From the NCBI GenBank assembly GCA_000023185.1, contig CP001623.1:744001-808000 (forward strand): a stretch of DNA of 64,000 nucleotides, read 5' to 3'. Below, piece by piece: positions 35,173-43,678 of the stretch. The position numbers and the translations under genes were made by a program. Every line of letters begins with the position of its first letter. Position 1 is the first letter of the stretch. The notes beneath the pieces were generated by a model. It was not told the origin of the DNA. It worked only from the letters and a program-made list of their open reading frames with translations, and made no database searches. The stretch is from Rhizobium leguminosarum bv. trifolii WSM1325 (GTDB lineage: Bacteria > Pseudomonadota > Alphaproteobacteria > Rhizobiales > Rhizobiaceae).

Positions 35173-36039
35173 ATGAAATATACCCAAAGCCGCGGCGAAT
35201 GGATTGGATCCCGAGGGCAGTTCTTGATCGAGCGTCACATCGCTGATGCGATGGCGGCACCGCATTGGCACGACCACGTTGAATTAAACCTGCTCATGGA
35301 AGGCCGGATGACCTACCTTTTTAATGGAAGGCAGGAACAGGTTGAGGCCGGCCGCCTGGTTTTATTCTGGGCCGCAATTCCTCATCAGACGATCGCTGTT
35401 GCCGAAAACGCGCCGCTCGTATGCCTCTATCTTCCCCTTATCGATTTCCTGGGTCTGCCGGTGGACAGAAAGGCCAGGCAGTCGATCATGCAGGGGAGAT
35501 TTCTGGCGCAGGCAAATCAGGAAACGATGGATGCGTTGACACTCCCACGATGGGAAAAGGAATGGCAATTCGGCAGTGCGGCAAGACGGAAATTGATCGT
35601 CGAGGAGGTTCGACTGCGAATACGGCGTCTGATTCTCGACAATGCCGAAATCGACAATTCGCCAACCCATGTCTCTCCGACATCGTTGGCCGGCCAGGCA
35701 GTGCGCCACGTCGAGCTGCTGATCGACCTGATCAATACCCGATACGCAGATCCGATTAGCGTAGCCGATCTCGCGAAGCTTGCGGAAATGCATCCAAGCA
35801 CCGCCAACAGCGCTTTCCGAAAGGTTTTGGGAATATCAGTCAACGAATACCTGACCCGACATCGGATTGCCCGGGCGATGCAGCTACTGACGGACACGGA
35901 GGATCCCGTCCTCCAGATCGGCTTTGACTGCGGGTTTGGTTCCAGCAGTCGCTTTTACGAGATTTTCAAGGAGCGAACGGGTACGACCCCCCGTCATTTC
36001 CGGGAAGCGGTGAACTCCAGGAACACTCCGGCGCCTTGA
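35173..36039 (+). CDS. AraC-family transcriptional regulator of the alpha-galactosidase gene
   Basis: A 288-residue regulator. An N-terminal cupin-like sensing domain has HWHDHVELNLLMEGRMTYLFNG at about 36-57. The C-terminal AraC domain has two HTH motifs (SVADLAKLAEMHPSTANSAFRKV and PVLQIGFDCGFGSSSRFYEIFKERTGTTPRHFR). This layout is that of MelR/RafR-type regulators. The 96-base gap to the divergent GH4 gene must contain both promoters, so it is the likely activator of that gene, responding to an alpha-galactoside. Confidence 0.9.
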   Translation: MKYTQSRGEWIGSRGQFLIERHIADAMAAPHWHDHVELNLLMEGRMTYLFNGRQEQVEAGRLVLFWAAIPHQTIAVAENAPLVCLYLPLIDFLGLPVDRKARQSIMQGRFLAQANQETMDALTLPRWEKEWQFGSAARRKLIVEEVRLRIRRLILDNAEIDNSPTHVSPTSLAGQAVRHVELLIDLINTRYADPISVADLAKLAEMHPSTANSAFRKVLGISVNEYLTRHRIARAMQLLTDTEDPVLQIGFDCGFGSSSRFYEIFKERTGTTPRHFREAVNSRNTPAP

Positions 36040-36161
36040 TGCGAGATGAAACTGTCGACCTCCAAATTGTTCGCGGGATCGACAAGAACGAGTTGATGCT
36101 GGATATGCCGGCGTTAGGATCGGAGGCGGTCCGTGAAGAAAATCTCGGATTGGTGGCAAGT

Positions 36162-36833
36162 TCAAGCGGTGGCCGCATTCGAAAGCTGTTGGCGCAAAGC
36201 CCACTCCTCCTTCGTCAGAGTCTTGATGTCGAACTGGTCGCGCGTCCTGGCATAGGTGTGGCCGCCCATCCTGCCGACGGCATCCATTCGCTGCTGGTCG
36301 ATGTGCAGGTTCGCCGGATTGACCGCATCGCTTCTGACATGGACGCCGAGCACTTCGCCCAGGATGATTTCGCGGGCGGGGCCGACCTGCAGGGTCGTGT
36401 GGCGGCGGCATTCCAGCGCTGCGGGAGCTGCGAGGATGCGAGGGCTTCTGACCATCTGTCCCGGTACCGTTACCAGTCCGGCTTCCGAGAGTTCGTCGAC
36501 CTCGGGCCCGAACTTGATGGCGCAGACCTCCATCTGGTCGACAAGGGCGTCATCGCAGATATGGACCGTAAACTCGCCGGTTTCGCGGATGTTGCGGGCC
36601 GTATCCTTGAAGCGCATGTCGGAATAGTTTTCGACGCCGATGGCGACAATCGCGGGATCATGGGTCAGAACGTTGAAGAAGCTGAACGGGCCGGCGTTCG
36701 GCTTGCCATCCTTGCTCACCGTCGTCACCAGCGCGATCGGGCGGGGAATGACCGTACCGATGAGGATCTTGTAACGCTCGCGCTCGGTCAGTTTGGCGAA
36801 ATCGAAATGCGTGTGTTGTTTATGATTGGTCAT
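36162..36833 (-). CDS. Flavin reductase-like FMN-binding protein (DIM6/NTAB family)
   Basis: A 223-residue protein with a split-barrel flavin-binding domain. The family core reads TVIPRPIALVTTVSKDGKPNAGPFSFFNVLTHDP. Relatives are FMN reductases that supply reduced flavin to monooxygenases, or related flavin-binding enzymes. The start at 36833 follows the stop of the M24 gene by one base, so the two are coupled. It is last in the operon with the spermidine/putrescine-type importer and the creatinase-like protein, suggesting an oxidative step on the imported compound. No partner monooxygenase is visible in the window, and the reaction remains unknown. Confidence 0.86.
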   Translation of the reverse strand: MTNHKQHTHFDFAKLTERERYKILIGTVIPRPIALVTTVSKDGKPNAGPFSFFNVLTHDPAIVAIGVENYSDMRFKDTARNIRETGEFTVHICDDALVDQMEVCAIKFGPEVDELSEAGLVTVPGQMVRSPRILAAPAALECRRHTTLQVGPAREIILGEVLGVHVRSDAVNPANLHIDQQRMDAVGRMGGHTYARTRDQFDIKTLTKEEWALRQQLSNAATA

Positions 36834-36834
36834 C

Positions 36835-38259
36835 TCAGGCCTCGGCAGCGACGCGGCGGGTTTCAAGCGGGGTATGGCGGCTGAGGTTCTCAAAGCCGTC
36901 CTTGGTCACGACATACATGTCGCCGATATTGCAGCCGGCCGACAGCGGTTCCAGCCACTGCGTGTGCAGCACGAAGACCATGCCCTCCTCCATCCTGTCG
37001 TAGTTATGTGAGGAGATGTTGAAGCTGTTCTGGCCACCAGCCATGCCGACCGAATGGCCGAGGTTTGGATTGTGCGGTCCGTGCGTTGCCGGATAGACGT
37101 GCATGAGCTTGCGGCCCTGCGCCTCCCAGTCGATGTCCTTCACATACTGATTGGGGATCAGGCGTGCCCCGCCGTCTTCCATCGGCGACCAGTTATAGGG
37201 CATCGTGCGTGCCTCGGGTGAGGTGAGCATGCCGCGCTCGATCATCGGTTCAAAGGCAGCATTGTTGACGTCGCGCATCAAGGCGCCGGGCTTGATGAGC
37301 TTTTCGGCCCGCTTGACGCCCTCGGTGCAGGCGGCAAGCACCTCCTCCTGACGGCTGGTGATGTCACCAATCGCGATCATGCGGGCGGTCTGGGCGGTAT
37401 AGCCGCGATAGGTGACGTTGGAGATGTAGAGGTTGATGAGGTCGCCTGGGCGGACGATGTGGCCATAGGGCTTGCCGCAATGGGTGCCGAATTCGTTGAT
37501 GCCGATCTGGTAGCCGTCGCCGGTTTCGCCGCCGAGTGCCATCTGCGCATAGGTGAAGGCGGCGAGGATTTCATGGTCGGTCACGCCTGATTTTGCCACA
37601 TGATAGGCAGCCTGCGTGCCGATGCTGATCAGCTGGGCGGCGGCGCGGAAGATCTCGATCTCGCGCGTCGAGCGGACCTTCTGCATGCGGTCGAGAATGG
37701 CGTTGTCAGCCACGAACTTGCTCTTCGGCATCAATTCCTCGAGTGCAGACCAGAAGGTCAGCGACGTGCGGTCGCCGATCCTGCCGATCTGGGCCTTGGT
37801 GAGGCCGAGACTGGCGAGAACCTCGGCGCATTTCTCGGCAGTCTTGATGACGGAATCGCCGGGGCGGTCGGCATATTCGCGGCCGATCGGACCGATCTGC
37901 CAGATTTCGTCGACGAGCACAGGCTCGCCGCCCGGCGGAAGCAGGACGGATTGGGTGAAGAAGGACAGAAGCACCATCGCCTTGTCGGCGTCGGTCGGGA
38001 TGATCAGCACGCCTTCGCGCATCCAGTCGCAAATATAGCGCAGATAGGCGTTCGAAGCGTGGAACCAGCCGACGCTGCCGGCATGGACGATCAGCGCGTC
38101 ATGACCGGCTTCGATCGCCTGACGGCGAATTCGGCGAAGGCGGTCCTCGAACTCTTCGACAGCAAGCGGCAGCGGCGCGGAGAAATCGAAATCCGGCTGG
38201 AAATCGGCCAGCAGCGATCCCATCCGATAGCCGCCTGCGTTTGTCGCGTGCATGTTCAT
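36835..38259 (-). CDS. M24-family (creatinase/aminopeptidase P fold) protein lacking the usual metal ligands
   Basis: A 474-residue protein with an N-terminal creatinase-type domain (about 25-190) and a C-terminal pita-bread domain (about 200-460). In metal-dependent M24 peptidases the two aspartates, the histidine and two glutamates bind metal. Here the equivalent regions read GDLINLYISNVTYRGYTAQTARM, NLGHSVGM, MVFVLHTQ and GCNIGDMYVV, so only the histidine appears to remain. Creatinase, which is metal-free, has a similar pattern, and the segment INEFGTHCGKP resembles the region of its catalytic histidine. It probably hydrolyses a small C-N bond compound brought in by the linked ABC importer; substrate unknown. 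Confidence 0.82.
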   Translation of the reverse strand: MNMHATNAGGYRMGSLLADFQPDFDFSAPLPLAVEEFEDRLRRIRRQAIEAGHDALIVHAGSVGWFHASNAYLRYICDWMREGVLIIPTDADKAMVLLSFFTQSVLLPPGGEPVLVDEIWQIGPIGREYADRPGDSVIKTAEKCAEVLASLGLTKAQIGRIGDRTSLTFWSALEELMPKSKFVADNAILDRMQKVRSTREIEIFRAAAQLISIGTQAAYHVAKSGVTDHEILAAFTYAQMALGGETGDGYQIGINEFGTHCGKPYGHIVRPGDLINLYISNVTYRGYTAQTARMIAIGDITSRQEEVLAACTEGVKRAEKLIKPGALMRDVNNAAFEPMIERGMLTSPEARTMPYNWSPMEDGGARLIPNQYVKDIDWEAQGRKLMHVYPATHGPHNPNLGHSVGMAGGQNSFNISSHNYDRMEEGMVFVLHTQWLEPLSAGCNIGDMYVVTKDGFENLSRHTPLETRRVAAEA

Positions 38260-38303
38260 GAGTTTGTTCCTTCCAATTCAAGCATAGGTCAATGGCGGAT
38301 CGT

Positions 38304-39125
38304 TCAGGCCGGCCGCGGCGGCGCGAGAACGCGCCGGGCAACCAGCAGTCCGACCAGCGTCACGGCGATCAGAATTCCGGAGATTGCCGCGACGCGCACA
38401 TCGAGGGATTCCTCGATCAAAGCGAACATGCGCAGCGGCAAGACGGTCGTTCGGGCATCGGCGAGGAAAAGCGATACCGACACATTGTCGAGCGACTGGA
38501 TGAAGACGAGGAATGCCCCGGCCAGAATGCCGGGCATCAGCAGCGGCAGGGTGACGCGCCGCAGTGTCCTGAACCAGCTCGCGCCCATCGTCGTCGATGC
38601 CTCGGCAAGCGAGGGATTGAGACCCTGGGCGACGACTGAGGCGGCGCGGTACATCAGCGGCCCGAAGACCACGACATGGCCTGATACGGTCAGCCAGAGC
38701 GACGGCTTGAAGCCGATGAAGTTGGCGACGATTAAGGCGGCAAGGCCGTAGACCAGGCTCGGCAGGACGAGCGGGGCGAGCAGCAGCGGCTCGATGGTGC
38801 CGGCGGTGCTGCGCTTCATGCGCGTCATGCCGATGGTTGCCGGAACCGCAAAGATCAGCGATCCGAGGACGGCAAGGCCGGCAATCTTCAGCGAGTTCCA
38901 GGCGGCGATATGTTCGGTCGCCGATCGCACCGGATCGAGCAGCGCCGCGTACCACCTGAGCGAAAAGCCCTGCGGCGGATATTTCAGTGTCTGCCCCGAG
39001 GTGAACGACATCGTCAGCGCAATCACGATCGGTGCGACGAGATAGATGACGCAGAGCCCGCCGAAACCGTAGACGAATGCCTTGTAGAGCATGACGGGAA
39101 TGGGATTTTCGCGACGATCAGGCAT
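38304..39125 (-). CDS. ABC transporter permease, PotC type
   Basis: A 273-residue inner-membrane permease with six helices and the EAA loop VAQGLNPSLAEASTTMGASWFRTLRRVTLPLLMPG. It belongs to the spermidine/putrescine/iron(III) importer class. Its start overlaps the stop of the PotB-type gene by eight bases, so the pair is translated together. It is followed after 44 bases by the creatinase-like gene. Confidence 0.92.
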   Translation of the reverse strand: MPDRRENPIPVMLYKAFVYGFGGLCVIYLVAPIVIALTMSFTSGQTLKYPPQGFSLRWYAALLDPVRSATEHIAAWNSLKIAGLAVLGSLIFAVPATIGMTRMKRSTAGTIEPLLLAPLVLPSLVYGLAALIVANFIGFKPSLWLTVSGHVVVFGPLMYRAASVVAQGLNPSLAEASTTMGASWFRTLRRVTLPLLMPGILAGAFLVFIQSLDNVSVSLFLADARTTVLPLRMFALIEESLDVRVAAISGILIAVTLVGLLVARRVLAPPRPA

Positions 39126-39948
39126 GACCGACCAACCTCCTGTGACGGGACATCATGGTAAGGGCGACCAGCAGGCAGCCGGTGGACAGCAGGAGGACGA
39201 CGGCGATGGCCGAGGCCAGCGGCCAGTCGAACAGCGTGCCGACTTCGCGGTAGATCAGCTGCGGAACATAGACGTTGCGCGCTCCGCCGATGACGGCCTG
39301 GGTAACGAAGGAGCTGCTGGTGCTGGCAAAGACCAGGATCCAGCCTGCCAGCAGGCCCGGCAGCATCAGCGGCAGAAGCACGGTGACAAATATGCGCCAG
39401 GGACCGGCGCCGGAAACCTGGGCGGCTTCCGTCAGTTGCACCGGCGTACGTGACAGGATCGCGATCAGCGGCAGGATGATCAGCGGCAGATCGATCTGGC
39501 ACATGGCCATCACAAGGCCGAGTTCGGTAAACAGAAGGCTCGTCGGCATGCCCGTCAGGCCGAGCCCAACCAGCGCTTCGCTGATCGGCCCCTGGCGCCC
39601 GAGGATGACGATCCAGGCGAAGGTGCGCACGACATTGCTGGTCAGCATCGGAATGAGCGTCAGGAAGATCAGCACCTGCCGCAGGTTCCTGCCGCCATGC
39701 CAGTAGAGAAGCGCGATCGGCACGCCGAGCAAGGTCGTGCCGATGACGGTTTCGAGGCCGAGCCTTGCAGTATTGACGAGGACGCGGAAATTGAACGCGT
39801 CGCCGAAGAAGCGGGCATAATGTTCGAGGGTCGCTCCGCCGGGACCGGCGAAGCTGAAACCGACGAGGACGGCGAGCGGCGTTGCGAAGAACGCCACGGA
39901 AAGCAACAGCATCGGCAGGACGTATGGGAAGCCGCTCGCCTTCATCAC
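39118..39948 (-). CDS. ABC transporter permease, PotB type
   Basis: A 276-residue permease with six hydrophobic segments, the first being YVLPMLLLSVAFFATPLAV. The EAA loop reads RTPVQLTEAAQVSGAGPWRIFVTVLLPLMLPG. It begins six bases after the binding-protein gene and overlaps the PotC-type permease gene. Either of two adjacent ATGs (39948, 39945) may be used. It forms the membrane channel of the importer with the PotC-type partner. Confidence 0.92.
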   Translation of the reverse strand: MMKASGFPYVLPMLLLSVAFFATPLAVLVGFSFAGPGGATLEHYARFFGDAFNFRVLVNTARLGLETVIGTTLLGVPIALLYWHGGRNLRQVLIFLTLIPMLTSNVVRTFAWIVILGRQGPISEALVGLGLTGMPTSLLFTELGLVMAMCQIDLPLIILPLIAILSRTPVQLTEAAQVSGAGPWRIFVTVLLPLMLPGLLAGWILVFASTSSSFVTQAVIGGARNVYVPQLIYREVGTLFDWPLASAIAVVLLLSTGCLLVALTMMSRHRRLVGHA

Positions 39949-39954
39949 ATCACC

Positions 39955-40995
39955 TCAACCGGCAACCAGCGCATCGAACTGGCGAATCCAGTCGTCGCGG
40001 TTCTTGTTGATCGCGACCCAGTCCGGATAGACCATGGTCTTGATCTGGTCGCGGGTGACATAGGCTTCGATGCCGGGTGTCAGCGCCACGTCCTTGTTGG
40101 TCGGGAACATCTCGGTCGGCGGCTCCTTGAGCTGGTCCTGGGCGGCCTTGGAGATCGCGGCGTCCATGTAGGCATAGGCCGCGTCGAGATTGGCTGAGCC
40201 CTTGGTCAGGTGGATGTTGACGGGGGCTGCCGGCGAGCCGGTCTCCGGATGGACGAACTCGGCGTTGAGGCCGAGGCTCTTCAGGTGGGCGACATTGCCG
40301 GTCGAGCACATGAAGACGGCGATTTCGCCCTGCTGGAACAGCGTCATCTGATGGTTGGTGCTGTCGACCACGCCCTTCAGATGCTCCGGATGATCCTTGA
40401 ACAGCTTGAAGACGGCGTCCATGTCGTTGGGGCCGGAACCGAAGATCTTGGCGATCTCGGTATAGGCCATGACGGCGGTGTTCGAGGCAAAGCCGGTCCA
40501 GGAAACCTTGCCTCTATAGGCCGGGTTCTCGAAGAGATCGCGATAACCCTTCGGCTTCGGAACGAGATCGGGATTGTAGGCGATGCCGTTGACTTCGATG
40601 GTCACGGTCGGGCCGTATTCGCCCTGGAAGGAGGGATCGAGCATTCCCCAGTTCTTGAGCTTGCTCGGATCGATCTTCTGGATGAGATCCTTCTCGATGG
40701 CGACGGCCATCTGGCCAGGCGACATCAGCAGCGTGTCATAGGGCGGGTTTCCGGGGCTCGCCATGATCTTGGCAAGCTGATCCTGCGCCATCGCCGGGGC
40801 GATGGTCAGGTCATAGCCTGCATCCTTGACCATCGGCGTCAGCACTGTGCGGTAGGCGTCTTCCCAGCTGCCCGGGAAAGTGGCGGCAACGGCTCCGCCG
40901 TTGGCAGCACATGCGGGAAATGGAAGCATGGCCGATGCGGCAACACCGGCCGCCAGGAAACCGAACCCACGACGGGTAATCTGAAAGTCCTTCAT
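39955..40995 (-). CDS. ABC transporter substrate-binding protein, PotD/Fe3+ type
   Basis: A 346-residue periplasmic binding protein. The N-terminus MKDFQITRRGFGFLAAGVAASAML has a twin-arginine-like motif (TRRGFGFL) before the hydrophobic stretch, with cleavage near ACAANG, so export may use the Tat or Sec system. The mature part belongs to the spermidine/putrescine and iron-type SBP family. The ATG at 40995 is preferred because AGAGGT lies seven bases upstream; a GTG nine bases earlier is less likely. The ligand is unknown; the linked creatinase-like hydrolase suggests a small nitrogen-containing compound. Confidence 0.92.
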   Translation of the reverse strand: MKDFQITRRGFGFLAAGVAASAMLPFPACAANGGAVAATFPGSWEDAYRTVLTPMVKDAGYDLTIAPAMAQDQLAKIMASPGNPPYDTLLMSPGQMAVAIEKDLIQKIDPSKLKNWGMLDPSFQGEYGPTVTIEVNGIAYNPDLVPKPKGYRDLFENPAYRGKVSWTGFASNTAVMAYTEIAKIFGSGPNDMDAVFKLFKDHPEHLKGVVDSTNHQMTLFQQGEIAVFMCSTGNVAHLKSLGLNAEFVHPETGSPAAPVNIHLTKGSANLDAAYAYMDAAISKAAQDQLKEPPTEMFPTNKDVALTPGIEAYVTRDQIKTMVYPDWVAINKNRDDWIRQFDALVAG

Positions 40996-41000
40996 CACGT

Positions 41001-42134
41001 TCACCTCTGTTGAATTGTTTCTTCACTCATGATTTCCGGTTCGGCCGGAAAGGCGTGACACCTTGCGGTGTCGATCTCGGCAAATAGCTGCGTTCCCGGT
41101 TCGGGAATGAATGTGGAGGGGCCTCTGACCTCGGAGGCGCGCAGGCCCGTACCGTCTTCCAGAGCAAGGTCATGGACGAGGGAGGGGCCGAGCGGCACGG
41201 ACACGGTCATGCGAACCGGCAGAGTGCTCTCGCTCGGTTGCGTCGACAGGCGAACCTCTTCCGGCCGGAAGGTGATCGTGACCTTCGAGCCGAGGGTGAA
41301 ATTCAGCCGGCGCGGCAGGAGCAGGGTCCGGTCATTGGCAAGGCCGATCAGTGTGCTGGCGGCATCGAGCCGCAGCACCGTTCCATTGAGCATGTTTGCC
41401 TGGCCGATGAAGGTGTTGACGAAGAGCGTCTTCGGGCGATCATAGACGGTCATCGGCGTGTCGATCTGCTCGACATTGCCCTTGTTCATCAGCACCAGGC
41501 GGTTTGCGAGGCTCTGGGCCTCCTCCTGGTCGTGCGTGACGATCAGCGTCGTGATGCCGAGCGTCTTCTGCAGGTGCAGTAGCTCGACCTGCAGATCGAA
41601 ACGCAAGGCGCGGTCGAGCGCGCCGAAGGGTTCGTCGAGCAGAAGAAGGGACGGGCGCCCGGCGATGGCGCGGGCGACGGCGACGCGCTGCTGCTGACCG
41701 CCGGAGAGTTCCCGCGGCAGGCGGTTGCCGTAATCCTTGAGCCTGACGAGAGACAGCATCTCCTCGACGCGCGCCTTGCGCTCAGCGCGAGGAAGCTTCT
41801 GGCAGGCGAGCGGATAGGCGATGTTTTCAGCGACCGTCAGATGCGGAAACAAAGCATAGTTCTGGAAAACCATGCCGACGCCGCGCGAGCGGGCCGAGAC
41901 ATCGGCCAAGTCCTTCTCCCCGAGCACAATCCTGCCGGTCTTCGGCTGGATCAGCCCGGCAATGGCGCGCAGCACGGTCGACTTGCCGCAGCCGCTCGGC
42001 CCGAGCAGGGCAACGATCTCGCCGGCCTCGATATCGAAGGCCACGTCGCTGATGGCATTCTGGCCACCATAGCTGTGTGTGAGGCCCTGAACGCTGAGCC
42101 GTTTGCGTTCAGCCATATTCGGTATGCCTGGCAT
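41001..42134 (-). CDS. ABC transporter ATP-binding protein, PotA type
   Basis: A 377-residue ATPase with Walker [11 protein letters not shown]-loop [18 protein letters not shown], signature LSGGQQQR, Walker B LLLLDEPFGALD and a TOBE domain near the C-terminus. The start at 42134 has GGGAGG just upstream; an internal ATG at 42116 also fits the conserved N-terminus, while the extension to 42236 is probably leader. It is the first gene of the operon with the binding protein, two permeases, creatinase-like protein and flavin reductase-like protein. Regulation probably acts in the 600-base upstream region that it shares with the divergent amino-acid-type transporter. Confidence 0.93.
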   Translation of the reverse strand: MPGIPNMAERKRLSVQGLTHSYGGQNAISDVAFDIEAGEIVALLGPSGCGKSTVLRAIAGLIQPKTGRIVLGEKDLADVSARSRGVGMVFQNYALFPHLTVAENIAYPLACQKLPRAERKARVEEMLSLVRLKDYGNRLPRELSGGQQQRVAVARAIAGRPSLLLLDEPFGALDRALRFDLQVELLHLQKTLGITTLIVTHDQEEAQSLANRLVLMNKGNVEQIDTPMTVYDRPKTLFVNTFIGQANMLNGTVLRLDAASTLIGLANDRTLLLPRRLNFTLGSKVTITFRPEEVRLSTQPSESTLPVRMTVSVPLGPSLVHDLALEDGTGLRASEVRGPSTFIPEPGTQLFAEIDTARCHAFPAEPEIMSEETIQQR

Positions 42135-42324
42135 AGGGCCTCCCTGGTTCTGGGTCGAGGTCACGGATTGCTGCGCGGTCTCCGGGACAAGACGGAGATG
42201 CGGTCCGGCGAGAAATTTTGCGTCGAGCTTGTTCATGAGAAGCGAATTGCAAGCGGCGTGCCAGTTTTGTCGTTCGCCGCTGACGGCGATACCAAGTCTA
42301 TGAAAATAAATAGATATTTTTGAC

Positions 42325-42348
42325 TTACAAACTTTCGAAAGTTTGTAA
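42325..42348. promoter_or_regulatory. Perfect 24-bp palindrome, probable operator
   Basis: The sequence from 42325 to 42348 is perfectly self-complementary, centred on CTTTCGAAAG and with outer TTACAAA/TTTGTAA. It sits about 190 bases before the PotA-type start and about 395 bases before the divergent binding-protein start. TTTCGAAA cores are known from DeoR- and RpiR-like systems. The GntR regulator at 45927-46685 is a candidate binder only by proximity. Confidence 0.6.
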
Positions 42349-42678
42349 TAATAATTATTCCATTTAAAATTCGAATTTACTTTTTGTATAAATTTTCGCC
42401 AGCGTCGTATATTAAATGGGCATCAGATAGAAACAGCCACGGCCCCTGAACGGGCGATCAAGCGCCGAAAAGCGCGGGGTTTGGCATCTGAAGAGGTGTT
42501 TTTGGGTCTTGTGAGCGAATGCGGCGGTCAAAAGTGATGCGGCAGGGCCGGCAAGCGTAAAAATTGTGCATCATATGTTCGAAACTTCATGCGAAAAATA
42601 TTGCGAAATTCTATCAGAAATGTCGTCATCAACAAAAATCCTATTGATATCAGATAATTATTGACGCGCCACTGCAGG

Positions 42679-42694
42679 TGGCACGGCGATTGCA
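42679..42694 (+). promoter_or_regulatory. Sigma-54 (RpoN) promoter
   Basis: TGGCACGGCGATTGCA matches the sigma-54 -24/-12 consensus TGGCACGNNNNTTGCW at every defined position. It is located 47 bases before the start codon of the amino-acid-type binding-protein gene, in the correct orientation. Sigma-54 promoters need an enhancer-binding activator; no such gene is in the window, so NtrC or another remote activator is implied. Confidence 0.8.
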
Positions 42695-42740
42695 TGGATG
42701 ATCCCGAGAATTCACCGGTACAAAAATGAAAGGGGATCAC

Positions 42741-43673
42741 ATGATGCGCATTCATAAAATCTTGAAGGCCGGGGTTGCCGGAGCGATGGTCTCTTTGATC
42801 GCGGCCTCTGCTTATGCCGCCGGAGGTGCCGCTGAGAAGATGACGCCTGATGCCGATGTCGCCAAGCTCCCCGGCGTCGTCCTGACGCAGAAACTGGCCG
42901 ACGGGCTGCCGCCCTCCATCAAGTCATCGGGCGTGCTGAAGGTCGCGACCGACCTGACGCCGCCGATCAGCTTTCATGGCGAAGACGGCAAGCTGATCGG
43001 CATCGATGCCGATATTGCTGCCGCACTCGGCGTCATCCTGGGCCTCGATGTTGAGATGACCGATGTCGGCGCAGGTGCCGCAATCGTGCCCTCCATATTG
43101 GCGAAGCGCTTCGACCTCTCGATCTCGGGCATCAACGACGATCCGGAGCTGGAAAAGCAGGTCGACGTCATCGACTATATGTATGACGCTACGACGATCA
43201 TGACGATCAAGGACAATCCTCTCGCCATCAAGGGCATGGAGGATCTGTGCGGCAAGAAGGTCGCCGTTCCCGTCGGTACCTTCCAGGCGAAAATGGTCGA
43301 GGCGGCATCCGCCATATGCGCGACCCCGGTCAACATCATGTCGATCCCGAAAATGCCGGATGTGCTGCAGGCCGTCCGCACGGGGAGAGCTGACGCAACG
43401 GTCAACGGCTACGCCACCAGCGTCTACACGACCGAGCACCAGACCGGAAACGGCAAGGGCCTGCAGGCGCTGCCGGATATCCGCCTTGCCGTCGGTTATC
43501 TCGGCATGCTGACGGCCAAGGACAATCCGCAGCTGCGCGACAGCGTCGTTGCCGCCTTGCAGCAGATGGTGGACTCCGGCGCCTACGAGACCATCATGAA
43601 GAAGTGGAGCCTCGGACCGCTGGCCGTGAAGACCGTCAAGGTCAACGACGCTGCCAACATGCCTGCGGATTGA
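42741..43673 (+). CDS. Amino-acid-type ABC transporter substrate-binding protein (SBP_bac_3)
   Basis: A 310-residue periplasmic binding protein. The N-terminus MMRIHKILKAGVAGAMVSLIAASAYAAGG is a signal peptide, with cleavage after AYA. The mature part has the family phrases GVLKVATDLTPPISFHGEDGKLIGIDADIAAALG and GKKVAVPVGTFQAKMVE. The start at 42741 follows AAAGGGG. Expression is probably driven by the sigma-54 promoter just upstream, which in rhizobia often means nitrogen or dicarboxylate control. The permease gene follows after five bases. The ligand is unknown; polar amino acids, opines or similar compounds are possible. Confidence 0.92.
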   Translation: MMRIHKILKAGVAGAMVSLIAASAYAAGGAAEKMTPDADVAKLPGVVLTQKLADGLPPSIKSSGVLKVATDLTPPISFHGEDGKLIGIDADIAAALGVILGLDVEMTDVGAGAAIVPSILAKRFDLSISGINDDPELEKQVDVIDYMYDATTIMTIKDNPLAIKGMEDLCGKKVAVPVGTFQAKMVEAASAICATPVNIMSIPKMPDVLQAVRTGRADATVNGYATSVYTTEHQTGNGKGLQALPDIRLAVGYLGMLTAKDNPQLRDSVVAALQQMVDSGAYETIMKKWSLGPLAVKTVKVNDAANMPAD

Positions 43674-43678
43674 CGCTG

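Larger units (their letters stand above)
42135..42740. other. Divergent intergenic region, 606 bases, rich in regulatory signals
   Basis: No convincing gene lies here. The region is markedly AT-rich from about 42297 to 42420, unlike its surroundings. It carries a 24-bp perfect palindrome at 42325-42348 and a consensus-quality sigma-54 promoter at 42679-42694. It separates the Pot-type operon (leftward) from the amino-acid-type binding-protein operon (rightward). Confidence 0.7.

Noticed and set aside
35884..36411. A possible gene on the minus strand between the AraC and flavin reductase-like genes
   Set aside because: It overlaps both neighbours in shadow frames and is rich in Pro, Arg and Ser without any domain.
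42297..42420. The AT-rich island as evidence of an inserted mobile element
   Set aside because: No terminal inverted repeats, target duplication or transposase fragment is seen; regulatory DNA is a simpler explanation.
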